From assembly GCA_013076295.1 (NCBI GenBank), contig RQOL01000531.1:4588001-4652000 (forward strand): a stretch of DNA of 64,000 nucleotides. Reading direction: 5' to 3'. This DNA is from Sanderia malayensis (Eukaryota > Cnidaria > Scyphozoa > Semaeostomeae > Pelagiidae). A model generated the notes under the pieces. The model saw only the letters and a list, made by a program, of their open reading frames with translations, had not been told where the DNA came from and did not search any database. The position numbers were made by a program, and so were the translations under genes. Positions within the stretch are counted from its first letter, which is position 1. The number at the start of each line of letters is the position of its first letter. Of this stretch, positions 1 through 15,700 are shown piece by piece.

Positions 1-2693
<2,693 letters not shown>

Positions 2694-3697
2694 AATTAAT
2701 TTCAAGCCTCGTGTAATCAAAACGAATGTAAAATATATAAATTTATTTAGCAATATTATTGTTTTTCAAACAGCTTTTGATCAATGTCAATAAGCAAACA
2801 TGATATGTATGATATCACTTTATTGTATCAAAGTCCAGCAATTAGGTTGTGCATAAAACTGTGATTAGTTATGGCATGAAATGGGCCATTGTTACCTACT
2901 ATTTACCAATTCCCTCCTACCGGTGGCTTCCTTTGTATATCGAATTAATTAAACTGGACCCTTCAGTGATAAGCGCTGCTCCAACAATTGTCGTCTGGTG
3001 CATGGCTCCTGTCAGCTTTATGAAATAATTTTAGAGAATAAAATATTTATATCAAACTTTGAGGATTGTTAATTACTGCCATGACAATTTGCTAAAACAA
3101 TACATTGGATTATATCTATGAAAGTTATTCGCCACATATATTTTCAATGTTGATTTTACTTGTTAGTGCAAGAGTTGAGTGTTGCTTCCAACCCTCTTTT
3201 ATCAATACAAGATCCTCGAGCTTTTCAAATTGATATCAAATCAATTCATTATTTCTATGTTGAGAGGAGAAAGACTTGGATTTTCAGGAAGTCAATTTCT
3301 TTGTTTCTATTATACAACTCAGTGCCGTTGTTGTGTTGTTTAGAATTGCAATTATCATTAAGAGGCTATGCAAAACGAGACTGTGATGTCATAAATTTCA
3401 TCAGGGGTGTGCTATCTATCATAACAATTCTAAAAAAACTGTTTCCTTTCATAAGATGTAACTCAGAAAAGGAAACATTTGTATTTTAGTTACTAGTGTA
3501 CTTGCATAAGTGTGTACTGGAGTTAGTTTCCGTAAGTGGGTTAGATGATTAATTTTGCTGATAACGAAATATTGCATCAAAACAAATCAGGAATGTTAGG
3601 AGGATCCCCCGAGAAAAGAAATGACGTCAGATCAAGTTTCTGAGGAGTGAGGAGAGGATCCTGTGTGTGTGTTTGGCTTTTTCTTCCGAAGAAGAAA
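2694..3697. other. Intergenic: CCDC186 3' flank and beta-TrCP upstream region
   Basis: This holds the CCDC186 3' untranslated region, with an AATAAA near 3037, and the upstream region of the next gene. Short ORFs here resemble nothing known. A perfect TGACGTCA lies at 3622-3629. Confidence 0.5.
3622..3629. promoter_or_regulatory. CRE-like site upstream of beta-TrCP
   Basis: A perfect palindromic TGACGTCA, the consensus for CREB/ATF bZIP proteins, lies about 250 bp upstream of the beta-TrCP start codon. Position and perfect match support a promoter role; no transcription start is visible in the sequence. Confidence 0.4.
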
Positions 3698-3739
3698 ATG
3701 GCTGAAAGTGATGTGTTTATGCTGAAAACAAGCCCTTAA
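3698..3739 (+). other. Short upstream ORF (13 codons) before beta-TrCP
   Basis: An ATG in good context (gaagaaaATGG) opens a 13-residue frame, MAESDVFMLKTSP, closed by TAA 143 bp before the main start. If transcription begins near the CRE-like site, this could act as a translated upstream ORF. It could also be a leftover of an alternative first exon. No splice donor decides between these. Confidence 0.3.
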
Positions 3740-3882
3740 AATGACGATAAAAGGGTCTTGTCACTTCATTAAAACTTGACAAAAAGTACTCGTATCTTAT
3801 CTACGTATATATAAGTTTTAAATTCAACAAAAACATCTGCTGTTTGCGAGATAACGATTAATTTATTAGCCAGACCAAACAA

Positions 3883-6800
3883 ATGGTGAAGGAACGTGGC
3901 ATGGACCTGAAAATGACGCCTTCTATTTTACCGGATTCAAATAAGAAAGGCGAAGACTTATCTGATTCCACATCTTCTAGTTTTGAGCAAGAGAAAGACT
4001 TATGTTTTGCCTACTTCGATGGTTGGTCGCAGGAGGATCAAGTAACTTTTATAGAACAGATATTAGGCCGAATGACTCATTATCAACATGGCCAAATCAA
4101 TTCATTTTTGAAACCGATGCTTCAAAGAGACTTCATTTCAGCTCTACCAGGTAGAATTTTACTACTTCCACGACTTTAGGAAGCACTTATTCCTGTATTA
4201 ATCTTTATCATTCACTTAATTTGAGATTACTTGCCGTTTTCTTTTTATAAACGCCTCCAGGCGATAGGCGTGTATTCAATGACGCAGTTTTTTGCGAAAG
4301 TGAAATGTTGTTTTCCTATCTACTTTTCACGCTAGTATGTTTTGACACGCTAAGATGTTTTGACATGGGAAGATGTTTTTACGATGAAATAGATGTGTGA
4401 AGACGATTAAGAATAATGTATCCTGTAGGAATAAATAAACTGCTGCATTTGTATTAGCTTTTGATCTATATTTATAACAGTGGGAGTAACATCTATTAAT
4501 CTTGTTCTTCATGTTTATTTTCATGTAGCCCGTGGACTTGATCAACTTGCTGAGAAAGTACTTTCGTATCTTGATGCTACTTCACTGCGAAGTGCAGAAA
4601 TTGTCTGTAAAGAATGGTTCAGAGTGATATCAGAAGGAATGCTGTGGAAAAAACTTATTCAAAAGAAGGTGCGATCTGACCCATTATGGCATGGCCTCTC
4701 AGAAAGAAGAGGGTGGTAAGAATTTTTATTTCTTTTATAAGAAATTTCCTTCCTCTGTACAATACTTCATAAAATCTATAGTTTTAACTTGAATATTATT
4801 TACGTTAAAGCTAGGTGATTTTAAAACACACGTTAGATTTTACAGCACACAATTGTAATACATAGGATAGAAAACATTGATATGATTGACACTATTACGA
4901 GTTTAAAATAATGATTTAAAGAAATCTGTGAAATTTAATTGTAAAGTGACTGAGCAATATTTTTACTTCATTCAGGAGCTCATCTTTATGGAAAAATGTT
5001 GCAGGACATGACCATATGTACTACAGAACACTCTATCCAACCATAGTAAAAGATATTGAGGTAGGTCATCTGCACTTAAGATTTTCACTATGTTTTCAAT
5101 AGGTTTGATCTTTTTAGTGTGCTAATCAAGTATTGATTAAGGTTGAAATTGAACACCAAAATGTAATTGGATATGCTGAATGTCAACTGTTGTCAACTAA
5201 GTATTCACGGGCAGTAATAATAATTGTCAAATTGTGGTGGAGAAATTTGCAGTCATGAAGGCATTTTCTAATTTCAGAGTTTAGAAATGAACTGGAGAAG
5301 TGGTAAACACAGTCTACAAAAAATTGTATGCAGAAGTGAAAACATAAAAGGAGTTTACTGTTTGCAATATGATGAACAGAAAATTGTCAGTGGACTACGG
5401 GATAACACAATAAAAGTGAGCATGAAAATGCAAGATTCCTTTTACTTTGAGTCTTTGTAACTTGGAAAGCTAGTTTTTATATGCTAAACTTCTTTTATTT
5501 TAGTTTTTTGTTCTTGCTGAAAGCATTTGTGTCATTGTAGATTTGGGATCGAAATACCTTGGAGTGTTCAAAAGTTTTGACTGGGCATACTGGCTCTGTG
5601 CTTTGCTTACAATATGATGAGAGAATTATTGTCACGGGATCTAGTGATTCTACTGTCAGGTTTGGTTTGCATTTTATTAATTTGATTAGTTTGGAGATTT
5701 CTGTGCTCTTCTTCCTGTCATCGTCAAATTTTTGCTTACAATTTTGTTTTATAGAATTTGGGATGTGTCCAGTGGTGAAATGATAAACACCCTCATCCAC
5801 CATTGTGAGGCTGTGTTACATTTGCGTTTTCAAGATGGCATCATGGTTACTTGTTCAAAGGTAAGCACTATTTTCGTTTTTCCATGCCATTGTTATTACT
5901 CAAACTTCTTTTCAAGAAGCAGAAGTTTTCTCATTTAACCTCCTGACTTTGATGCATGTTTTGTTTTGCTGACAGGATCGTTCAATAGCAGTTTGGGATT
6001 TGAAATCGCCAAGCGAGATCACTCTGAGGCGTGTTCTTGTTGGACATCGTGCTGCTGTAAATGTTGTTGATTTTGATGATAAATACATTGTGTCTGCTTC
6101 TGGGGATAGAACAATCAAGGTGAATGAAAATTGTGTATTTCTATATTTTATAGCATTACCCTATCAACCATAATCAGGCGTTGACATTGACATGACTCCA
6201 CTTTAGTATTATAAGATGGTGTAAGAATGTATCAACAATATCCTGGCTTTTTCTATAGGTGTGGAACACAAGTAGCTGTGAATTTGTGCGAACTTTGAAT
6301 GGTCACAGGCGTGGCATAGCTTGCCTTCAATATCGAGACAGGCTTGTTGTCAGTGGCTCTTCAGACTTTACTATCAGGTAAGATTTACTCTGTTCCTTCT
6401 CTGCGTTCCCATTCCCCTGTTCCCTGCTTTTTCTCTAACCGCTAGTCACCTTGGTAACTTCATGCACCAAGTCAATTGTTTGCTGATTTCCTACATTTAG
6501 CCTGCTGCTTTTATCTTAACAATAAATAAATATGCTCTGTCTTTTGTGTATATAGCTAATATTTGTTATTTTTAATATAATCATTGCAATTTACATATTC
6601 AGACTTTGGGATATTGAATGTGGAGCTTGTTTGAGAGTGCTGGATGGACATGAGGAGTTAGTCAGGTATCAATCATGCTTGTTTTTCTTATTAATTTAAT
6701 AAACCTCGGGATTTCGAATATTATTGCCTTAACAATTCTTGCATTGTGTTCTTACTTCATACAGCAAAGCATACGAGTACAACTTGTTATTTCACTTTCT

Positions 6801-7415
6801 TCTCATGTTTAGATGTATCCGATTTGACAATAAACGCATTGTTAGTGGTGCCTATGATGGCAAGATCAAAATCTGGGACCTGCAAGCTGCACTTGACCCC
6901 AGAAAGCCGGCATCGTCACTTTGTATCAAGACTCTTGAGGTTAGTGGACAAATGAGTATTGCCATCTTTTTATTTCTGGATCATATTTTCTCTATCTTTC
7001 ATTTCTTATATTTGCTTCTTAACAACTCTCCTCTTTTTCTAAGGTACTAAGTTCTTCTGCTGAATAACTCTTATATTCTGAATTACTTTTTCTTCCTCCC
7101 ATTTTTGAAGTACCCTCTCCTATTATTATCAGTACCCCGCTTATTTATTTTTGACATTTTCAGAGGAGGGCTTATTCGAGGGGGGGGCCAATTCGAGGAT
7201 TTACGGTATTCATTTCAATACAATGTTGATCATCCTGCGCATGTGCATTGCATTTTTAGGAGCACAAAGGCAGAGTTTTCCGATTGCAGTTTGACGATTT
7301 CCAAATAGTCAGTAGCTCACATGATGATACAATTCTTGTCTGGGACTTTCTATCTCTACCGCCTGAATTAGCCAAGGCACCGAACAACGCCAGAACTTAC
7401 ACCTATGTAAAATAA
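3883..7415 (+). CDS. BTRC/FBXW11: Beta-TrCP (F-box/WD40 substrate receptor of SCF ubiquitin ligase)
   Basis: Eleven exons: 3883-4150, 4529-4715, 4976-5060, 5278-5415, 5541-5659, 5755-5860, 5976-6119, 6259-6377, 6603-6665, 6813-6939 and 7260-7415. They encode 503 residues. The D-domain region reads [16 protein letters not shown], then [20 protein letters not shown]. It is followed by the F-box ([19 protein letters not shown]), which binds SKP1. Seven WD40 repeats follow, with near-invariant blocks such as [43 protein letters not shown] and [19 protein letters not shown]. The propeller recognises DSGxxS phosphodegrons (beta-catenin, IkB), marking them for ubiquitination. The protein ends in TYTYVK, close to the vertebrate end. 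The N-terminus is shorter than in vertebrates. An AATAAA overlaps the stop codon. All splice sites are GT-AG. Identity is very secure; assignment to one vertebrate paralogue is not meaningful. Confidence 0.97.
7150..7210. repeat. Dispersed GCTTATTCGAGG / TTTACGGTA repeat, copy 2
   Basis: GGAGGGCTTATTCGAGG followed by GATTTACGGTATTC lies in the last intron of the beta-TrCP gene. It matches the family seen near 1510 and 33625. Confidence 0.5.
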
Positions 7416-9725
7416 ATGCAATTATCATTCCTCTTTTATCATGACTCGTTGTATGCATTGCAACGATTGCAGATAGATAGATAAAGTATTTGGAGATTTA
7501 CTCCCTCACACATATATATATATATTCTCTATATATGTATATATATATAAGTGTTGTTAGTTACCTCCACCACGTGGCGTTACAATTACATCAATTCAAT
7601 TCATTCGCCAGTGTGAATATTTGAAATGAATTACATTATTCATTTATTATCTATTATCATCATAATGAGCGTAATGTAGTTTTCTCAATGTGCAGTCAAA
7701 TGCATTGGTTTTATAAGTATTGTCTTGTCGCATTAACTGAATAATTTAATAAGTTTAGATGACTTCGTCATATCTATCGTTAGCATAATTGAAGTTTCTC
7801 TTAGAATTGGTCAGACATTAGTTTACGTGTGACCATTAAGTTGAATTTAGGGCAGTATAAGTAGGTTTTTCTCTGTTTCCGAACTAAGCTAAGCTCATCA
7901 AACAACAGCCTAATATGTTGTGGCTTAGGTAAGAACGAGTTCATATTAAGAAACATTTTATCTATACCATGATAAACTTGGGTATTGTAGTAAGAAACTG
8001 CTTTAAGTCTCTGTTAGCTGAATAGTTGATTTAAAGTGGCTTGGTAACTTCTCAACACGTCAGGAACTTGGATTTAGATTTATGAAATGGCATCAATTTC
8101 GCTATTTCGATGACGTAAAATTACGTGTATGGAATAATGGATGCGTAGTTATTTCTTGTTGATGCTATATCATGGGTTTGATATTCTCCTGTGCCTTGCG
8201 TTATTTTATATGTTTTTCTGTAAAGTTCATACGATAATTCATCATGAAACTCGGCTATCCAGCTTTGCAGGCTCAAGCCCTGAAAGGATCCTTACATTTT
8301 TTTGTTATTACGGAAGTATAAGTATATACTAATACAAGTATATAATGCAAAGAAATTATAACAACTGGTTTGGATCCTTGGTGAAGCATTTCATTCAAGA
8401 ACAAAGTGTGCGCACTGCGACTGGGGCGAGCGGCGGGCTGGCCGCTGGCGAGGCGAGGCGGAGGTGGCGTGGCGGAAAAAGAGATTTGATTGTAGTAGTA
8501 ATGTAGGTTGAGGGCCTCAGGTCAGAATTAGGTCCTTTTTTTTCCTTTGAAGAATATTCAAGAATACTTACGTCGTCTAACTGACCTTCGAAATGATGCA
8601 AGATAACATCAAACAATGTTGGTCTTATCATTATGCTCAAGGCTTGATAAAAAGTATGTTGATTGGTATGGGCCTACCTAAGGCCATTTGTACAAACCTG
8701 CATTGATTACAACACAGGTAAAACGTGGTAAAAATTCCACGCTAGTGAAAATTCCACGCTAGTTTTACATAACAAATAGCTTTCGCCAGTCTGTTACCAT
8801 TACAACAAAAACTTATTATTAAAATTCAATGTAACCTTGATGTTAAAATGTATTTATTTCAGAAATTCATCAAAAGCGTGTTCACGCAAAAACAGCCAAA
8901 AAACATATGAGCTGATTTAAAGCTGTTGCTGGTTGGAGCTGGACTCCCAAAGACACAGCTAATGGTGAGCCTGCACCACGAATTGAAGGCGAATGGCTGG
9001 GCAGTTGCCACCGAAAGTGTCATGTATGGTAGCTTACGAAAGTTTTACAACAACAGAAGACAATTTATGAATGTGAGGGAAAAGGCAGAGACACATAGAA
9101 AAATCAGGAAAAGTAGGAAGCTTCACCTAACCAATTTTCGAAGTATGAACTTTATGAATGGGAGGTGAGACTTTTGAAATAAATGCAAGAGGCAGCCTCA
9201 ATCATAACATATGCTACTTTGTTTAGAAAATTCGGAGTGCTACCAGTGAGGTAGCTGTGAAAGCTGGCTGGCAAATTGGATCCCATAAGCCAGGACGAGC
9301 TGAAAACATTTAACGCCAAGGTACCCCTGAGGAAATTATGCGAGATCGAGTCCCTGCCTTGCAGCGATGATGAGGAAGGCAAGAACGAGAGCAAGGAAAA
9401 AAACTTGCTGGCCTGAGGATTGGCCGCCAAAAGAAAGAGCGCATATTTTCGATGTTTGAAAATATTGTAAATTCCATTGACACAAGGCCAACTGCACAGT
9501 CCATATCTAAGGTATATTTATATATATATTTGTTCAAATGTTCAAAAGTATACCTGAATTTTATCATTCATTTTCATTTTAAAATCTTTATACACGAATT
9601 CTCTATCAGCTATGATAAAAATAAACTACTAATACAAATTAATACTTTAATATATATATATATATATATATAATAAAGATGTAGCTGTTCTACCTAGGGA
9701 TCGTGTTTATATTTTTGGGAATTTA
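7416..9725. other. Gene-poor intergenic DNA with a possible decayed ORF
   Basis: After beta-TrCP come a TA-rich microsatellite (about 7511-7550) and unremarkable AT-rich DNA. At 8926-9168 (+) a frame with LVGAGLPKTQLMVSLHHELK and a basic tail (ETHRKIRKSRK) follows an acceptor-like site near 8860. Similar basic sequence continues out of frame to about 9450. I do not recognise it. It could be a decayed transposon gene. A second AT microsatellite ends at 9672. Confidence 0.35.
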
Positions 9726-9960
9726 TTAACTTTGTAAGAATTCCTCTAGGTTTCTTTTAAATATAGAAATTGTGGGGCTCATTCTGATGTTTCTTGGAAT
9801 TTCATTCCATGTTTTGGCCCCAGAGTAAAAGAAACTTTGCTTTGAGAATTCTAAATTATGCCTTGGGATGTCAATATCAAGCTGATTCCTTGTCGAATAG
9901 CTAGATATCTCTGATCTAGTGATAAATTTAAAGTGATAAATTGTGTAGACTATTGTTTAG
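9726..9960 (-). pseudogene. 3' end of a non-LTR retrotransposon (LINE) ORF
   Basis: Read on the minus strand, one frame gives TRSEISSYSTRNQLDIDIPR, then FFYSGAKTWNEIPRNIRMSP and FKRNLEEFLQS with a stop at 9728-9726. This spacing (YxTR, the FxYxGAKxWNxIP block, then FKxxLxxFL) is the typical C-terminal tail of reverse-transcriptase proteins of CR1/jockey-like LINEs. No RT catalytic region is present upstream, so this is a 5'-truncated copy, the usual product of target-primed reverse transcription. Confidence 0.75.
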
Positions 9961-10083
9961 AGATATCATCACCTTTTGGAGATTTCAAATATATATATAC
10001 ACATATTCATGACACATTATAACATTTTTAGCAAAAGCTGGTGAGATCAGAAAGAGCTGCAGAGTCAGGAATCTGTATATTTT

Positions 10084-10215
10084 TGGTATGTACACATTTT
10101 TTTTTATAAGAAGCCGGTTTATAAGAAACCTAGATCTAGACACCTTAAAATTTAAGAAACATTTAGAGCTAGAAGGAAATATTTAAGAAACATTAGAAAT
10201 TTCGCACAATTTCCT
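10084..10215. repeat. Truncated TATAAGAAAC-type MITE copy
   Basis: GTACACATTTTTTTTTATAAG followed by repeated TTTATAAGAAACC and TTTAAGAAAC blocks resembles the left half of the element at 53369-53671. The right terminal repeat is not seen here. Confidence 0.5.
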
Positions 10216-10483
10216 GACATTGTAAGTGTTAAATTTGCTTAATATATGTTAACAAAAACTGAAACAATTAAAAAATTGAAACTTAGGGGTGTACTCTTTC
10301 AGTAGAAGATGCAAATAAGTTTTTATCGTCAAATTCCAAGGCATTTCGATTTCCTGGGGGTCATTTTGAGCATACACCTCAGAGTCACATACAACTTTCG
10401 TACAAACAAGTTTTTCCTGGGAAACTGACATAGTTATGAAATATTTCGTTGCCTAAAAGGAAAGTTGTATGAAAAATAAAGCA

Positions 10484-12703
10484 GTTATCCGATATTGTGT
10501 AGAGTCTTCCGCTATTGTTTAGAGTTTTCCGCTATTGTCTAGAGTTTTCCACTATTGTTTAGAGTTTGCCGCTATTGTCTAGAGTTTGCCGCTATTGTCT
10601 AGAATTGTCCGCTATTGTGTAGAGTCTTGCGCCATTCTTCAGAGTTTTCCATTATTGTGTAGATTTTTGCGCTATTGTCTAGATATTTCCGCTATTGTTT
10701 AGAGTTTGCCGCCGCTATTGTCTAGAGTTTGCCGCTATTGTCTAGAGTTTGCCGCTATTGTCTAGAATTGTCCGCTATTGTGCAGAGTCTTGCGCCATTC
10801 TTCAGAGTTTTCCGTTATTGTGTAGATTTTTGCGCTATTGTCTAGAGTTTGCCGCTATTGTGTAGATTTTTGCGCTATTGTTTAGAGTTTTCCGTTATTG
10901 TGTAGATTTTTGCGCTATTGTCTAGAAATTTCCGCTATTGTTTAGAGTTTTCCGTTATTGTCTAGAGTTTGCCGCTATTGTGTAGATTTTTGCGCTATTG
11001 TCTAGAGATTTCCGCTATTGTTTAGAGTTTTCCGCTATTGCTTAGAGTTTCCCCCCATTGTTTAGATTTTTCCGCTATTGCTTAGAGTTTTCTGCTATTG
11101 TGTAGAGTTTGCCGCTGTTGTCTAGAGTTTTCCGCTTTTGTGTAGAGTTTGCCGTTATTGTTTAGAGTTTGCCGCTATTGTCTAGAGTTTTCCGATATTG
11201 TCTAGAGTTTTCCGCTATTGTTTAGAGTTTTCCGCTATTGTGTTGAGTTTTCCGCTATTGTTTAGAGTTTTCCGCTATTGTGCAGAGTTTTCCGCTATTG
11301 TGTAGAGCTTTCCGATATTGTTTAGAGTTTGCCGTTATTGTTTAGAGTTTGCCGTTTTTTTTTAGAGTTTGCCGCTATTGTTTAGAGTTTTCCGCTATTG
11401 TGTTGAGTTTTCCGCTATTGTTTAGAGTTTGCCGTTATTGTTTAGAGTTTGCCGCTATTGTCTAGAGTTTTCCGATATTGTCTAGAGTTTTCCGCTATTG
11501 TTTAGAGTTTTCCGTTATTGTGTTGAGTTTTCCGCTATTGTTTAGAGTTTTCCGCTATTGTGCAGAGTTTTCCGCTATTGTGTAGAGCTTTCCGCTATTG
11601 TGTTGAGTTTTCCGCTATTGTTTAGAGTTTTCCGCGATTGTGCAGAGTTTTCCGCTATTGTTTAGAGTTTTCCGCTATTGTGTTGAGTTTTCCGCTATTG
11701 TTTAGAGTTTTCCGCTATTGTGTTGAGTTTTCCGCGATTGTGCAGAGTTTTCCGCTATTGTGTTGAGTTTTCCGCTATTGTGTTGAGTTTTCCGCTATTG
11801 TTTAGAGTTTTCCGCTATTGTTTAGAGTTTTCCGCTATTGTTTAGAGTTTTCCGCTATTGTGCAGAGTTTTCCGCTATTGTTTACAGTTTTCCGCTATTG
11901 TGCAGAGTTTTCCGCTATTGTTTAGAGTTTTCCGCTATTGTTTAGAGTTTTCCGCTATTGCTTAGAGTTTTCCGCTATTGTTTAGAGTTTTCCGCTATTG
12001 CTTAGAGTTTTCTGCTATTGTTTAGAGTTTTCCGCTATTGTTTAGAGTTTTCCGCTATTGTTTAGAGTTTTCCGCTATTGTTTAGAGTTTTCCGCTATTG
12101 TTTAGAGTTTTCCGCTATTGTTTAGAGTTTTCCGCTATTGTGTTGAGTTTTCCGCTATTGTGTTGAGTTTTCCGCTATTGTTTAGAGTTTTCCGCTATTG
12201 TGCAGAGTTTTCCGCTATTGTGTTGAGTTTTCCGCTATTGTTTGTTTCTTTTGGTTTTTCCGCTATTGTGCAGAGTTTTCCGCTATTGTTTAGAGTTTTC
12301 CGCTATTGTTTAGATTTCTCCGCTATTGCTTAGAGTTTTCCGCTATTGTTTAGAGCTTTCCGCTATTGTGTTGAGTTTTCCGCTATTGTGTTGAGTTTTC
12401 CGCGATTGTGCAGAGTTTTGCGCTATTGTTTAGATTTCTCCGCTATTGCTTAGAGTTTTCCGCGATTGTGCAGAGTTTTCCGCTATTGTGTTGAGTTTTC
12501 CGCTATTGTTTAGAGTTTTCCGCTATTGTGCAGAGTTTTCCGCTATTGTGTTGAGTTTTCCGCTATTGTGTTGAGTTTTCCGCTATTGTGCAGAGTTTTC
12601 CGCTATTGTGTTGAGTTTTCCGCTATTGTTTAGAGTTTTCCGCTATTGTGTTGAGTTTTCCGCTATTGTGCAGAGTTTTCCGCTATTGTGTAGAGTTTTC
12701 CGC
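10484..12703. repeat. Minisatellite, 20-bp unit, about 110 copies
   Basis: About 2.2 kb of tandem repeats with period 20 and consensus TTTAGAGTTTTCCGCTATTG. Units differ mainly at the first bases (tttag, tctag, tgtag, tgttg, tgcag) and at TCC versus GCC. The left third is rich in GCC and tctag units and is more diverged. The right two thirds alternate tttag, tgttg and tgcag units and are nearly uniform. Blocks of units recur in order: 11161-11320 matches 11441-11600 with an offset of 280 bp (14 units), and a roughly 160-bp offset repeat lies near 10580-10840. Frames that stay open here only reflect a 60-bp superperiod and are not genes. Confidence 0.97.
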
Positions 12704-15700
12704 TAACCCTGTTTTCATCCACGTATGCCCTACTCCCGCCCACCTTTGTTTACCGTGAATCCATAGGTAAACGTCCTGCATTAAAATATTAAATTTCTAG
12801 TTTTTTATTTCCTATTAATCACTAGAAATTTTACCATGGGTGTTTATTTGAGAGGGATGGAATACCGAGAATGGAATAGGAATACAGAGTGACAAAAGCA
12901 AAATTCCAACAAAATTAAGAAACAAAGAATAAAAGATTAAAACAAATATAATGGAATTCTGTTGTCTTATTGGAATGGCCTTACTGAATATTTCTTTATT
13001 GGTCACTGTGTTTATTCTCAATTCCCTAAACAAGCTATACTTTCCTGCTGGCTAAATAATAAGCTTTATAAGCCCTAGATTATAAAACCCTGAAAGGCAT
13101 CAAACAGATTTTCAGTGAACCGATATCATAGATAATTTTTTCAATGGCTCAAGTCTACCAAATATTTTTCTATTTGTATTTTCACTTTTACTTTCCTTTT
13201 TTTTATTATTGATTGATGTTTTTAATTTTTTTTAGGTTGCTCTTGGATGTACGGGTTCATGAAGAAGACTGAAGATCGTGGAAAGATTTGGTTGAAAAAT
13301 GAAGAGGAAGGAAGAGTAGAAAATTATTTGTATTTTTCAGAGACAATTGAACTTTTGCAATTTTTTTAATTATTGTGTAATTTGTTTTGTAGATTTAGTG
13401 ACTGTTGTAAACACCCAGCCTCGTCCGCCGTGCCAGTCCTGTTCCTGTGGAGTTGCTGTTGGATTACCCTGCAGAAGCTATATGGTCTTCATGGCTCATG
13501 GTCCCTGATTCTGGTTCAACCTTGTCATACTCTTGGCTGCCTTCTCTATTCCTTAGGTGAGAGGATGATTGTATCCATATTATTGTTACTCTTTCACAAT
13601 GTTATCATATCACACAAATATCCAAGTTCCTAAAAATGTTAAGGCTGGGCTAAAAGGCTTAAAGCTGTTACTTTCTTCATTTCTGTGGAATGTTTCTTGA
13701 AAAGAAGGAAAATTCTGATCTGTTTGCATCCAAAACTAGGGAAGTATTGAGCATTGTACGCGTCATCGTAGTTGAAGCCTGGGTCGCTGAATTTGATATC
13801 GGTCTGCTCTGACATCATTTACGCAAAAACGTCTACCCTCAACCCTGGTTTCCCAAATAGGCCAAATTATAATTCACTGTTTCAAATGAGGTTCTTTGTG
13901 TATTACAAGGTATTTTATTTTTTGATAGTTAAGAGTATAGTTTTAAAAAAGATTTGTTCTCTTAAGTGACGCAGTTTGAAATTTTTTTTGAAAAGATGTA
14001 GTAAAGGAAATTGAGGGCTGTTTCTTTTGCTTCATCTTCAAAGTTTATCAAGATTTGTAATTTATTAGTTAGAAATTTGCAACCAGCCAGTTTCTTATTA
14101 GAATCAAATGAAATAGAAGTTATGTGGTAGGATCTGTTTTACTGTATGTCAGTTGTGCCTTGTGCTGTATTTCAGTTTGAATAGATACTGAAAAGATGTG
14201 TTTGAAAGTATTGGAGATTTAGAATCAGAATAGACTTTATTGTTCGGAATAGGACCGCTAGATCTTTGATTTTTTCTATCAAGCATTTTATTGAAACAAT
14301 GACAAATGTTTTCATGGTTTTATCTTTCATTGCAGTCTGAGTACTAAACGTGCTGCTAAGTTTTAGTAACAGATGTAAGTTTGGGGCTTTAGCTATTAGT
14401 TAAGACTGTAAATATTAGTTAAAGCTTTCATAGTATATTTATGTTCAAACGTGTTGATTTTAGTAAAATTTCGAGTTACCAGATGAAACTTCGAAGTCGA
14501 AGCTTCTAGATTTTAATTAGGTCTTGGTAATAGGTTTGGATAAGGACCGCAGGTCCTAGTAAAGCATGAATGTCAGATTTTAGTCCAGGCTGTTAGCTCC
14601 TCGATTTTATTTAAACCAGATGTAAGTGTAAAAAATGGCAGTTATTAGTTGATTTACAAGATGTTAGTTTGAGGTCTTAGTTGAGCATTGGTGCAAGATG
14701 TTAATTCAAGCCTTCGTATGATTATTCGTTGCTGTTGTTGTTAGTTTAGCAGTTTAGGTTTCAGTGCAGCAACGGCATTTGGATATACAATGATGATCCT
14801 TTTTGTTCAGTGAGGCATTAGTTGTTTAAAAGGAATGAGGATTTTGTTGCGCAAGTCATTAGTGTTTTTGGTTTTTATTTGCATAAAGAATCTCATTGCA
14901 CTAGGTGGGCTCTTTTGCATGCATAGGACTGAAACTTATTGTGGTTTTCGCTTTTGCGTTGTGATGTTCAGCCATTCGTCTGATCAAATAATGATGATAC
15001 GGCCTGGGGGGTGCAGTAAATGCAATGACGCTATGGCCTTCGGGGGGCAATGCTTACTGCTTCCATGAATAACATACCTCAAATTCAGAGGCTTGGGAAT
15101 CATTTGGCTTATATGTGAACAGGTCGTCTTTTCGGACTTTGAGAGGTATATTTCATAGTTTTGTTGATCTGTAGCATGTTTGAATGTCAATTTATTTGTT
15201 AAAAATAATTTCGGATAAATGAACTTGGATATGGATTGATAATGATGCATTGTATTTGAGTAGCTTTGTATGGATGAGTCATTCTCTTACCACATGGGAA
15301 TAGAGAGGTTAGGCAAAAACTTGGCATGGTTGAATTGGATAAGGGGCCCTGGGCACATAAGACCATATGGCAATGCAGGGTAACCAACAGTGCTCCACAG
15401 GACAGGACTTGGCATGGCGGACGTGGTTGGGGCTTTTTTAAATTTTTCTTTTACTTCCTCCCACCTTTTACCAAACAGAGCGTCCGGGACAAAACAGAGC
15501 TGGTAATGTCAGGGATCCCCACTACCCTGGGCTGGCTGTAGTAGCTTATTGGCTACTACAGCCACCCCTTCCCCACAAGGTTAACCCACCCTCTGCTACC
15601 CCACCCAATATCTTTGCTACCCTAATTACGTCATTACTTTGCTATGCTATTTTATTACCCTAACACTAAAAGAGAATTCCCTAACTTATCCTAAATAATT

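Noticed and set aside
10484..12703. Regular repeat array resembling CRISPR, and open frames inside it (e.g. 12118-12333)
   Set aside because: Units are contiguous 20-bp repeats without unique spacers, in eukaryotic DNA. The frames stay open only because three units make 60 bp.
15326..15541. 71-codon GC-richer ORF
   Set aside because: No recognisable protein features; it lies in a repeat-like block with a hairpin at its end.
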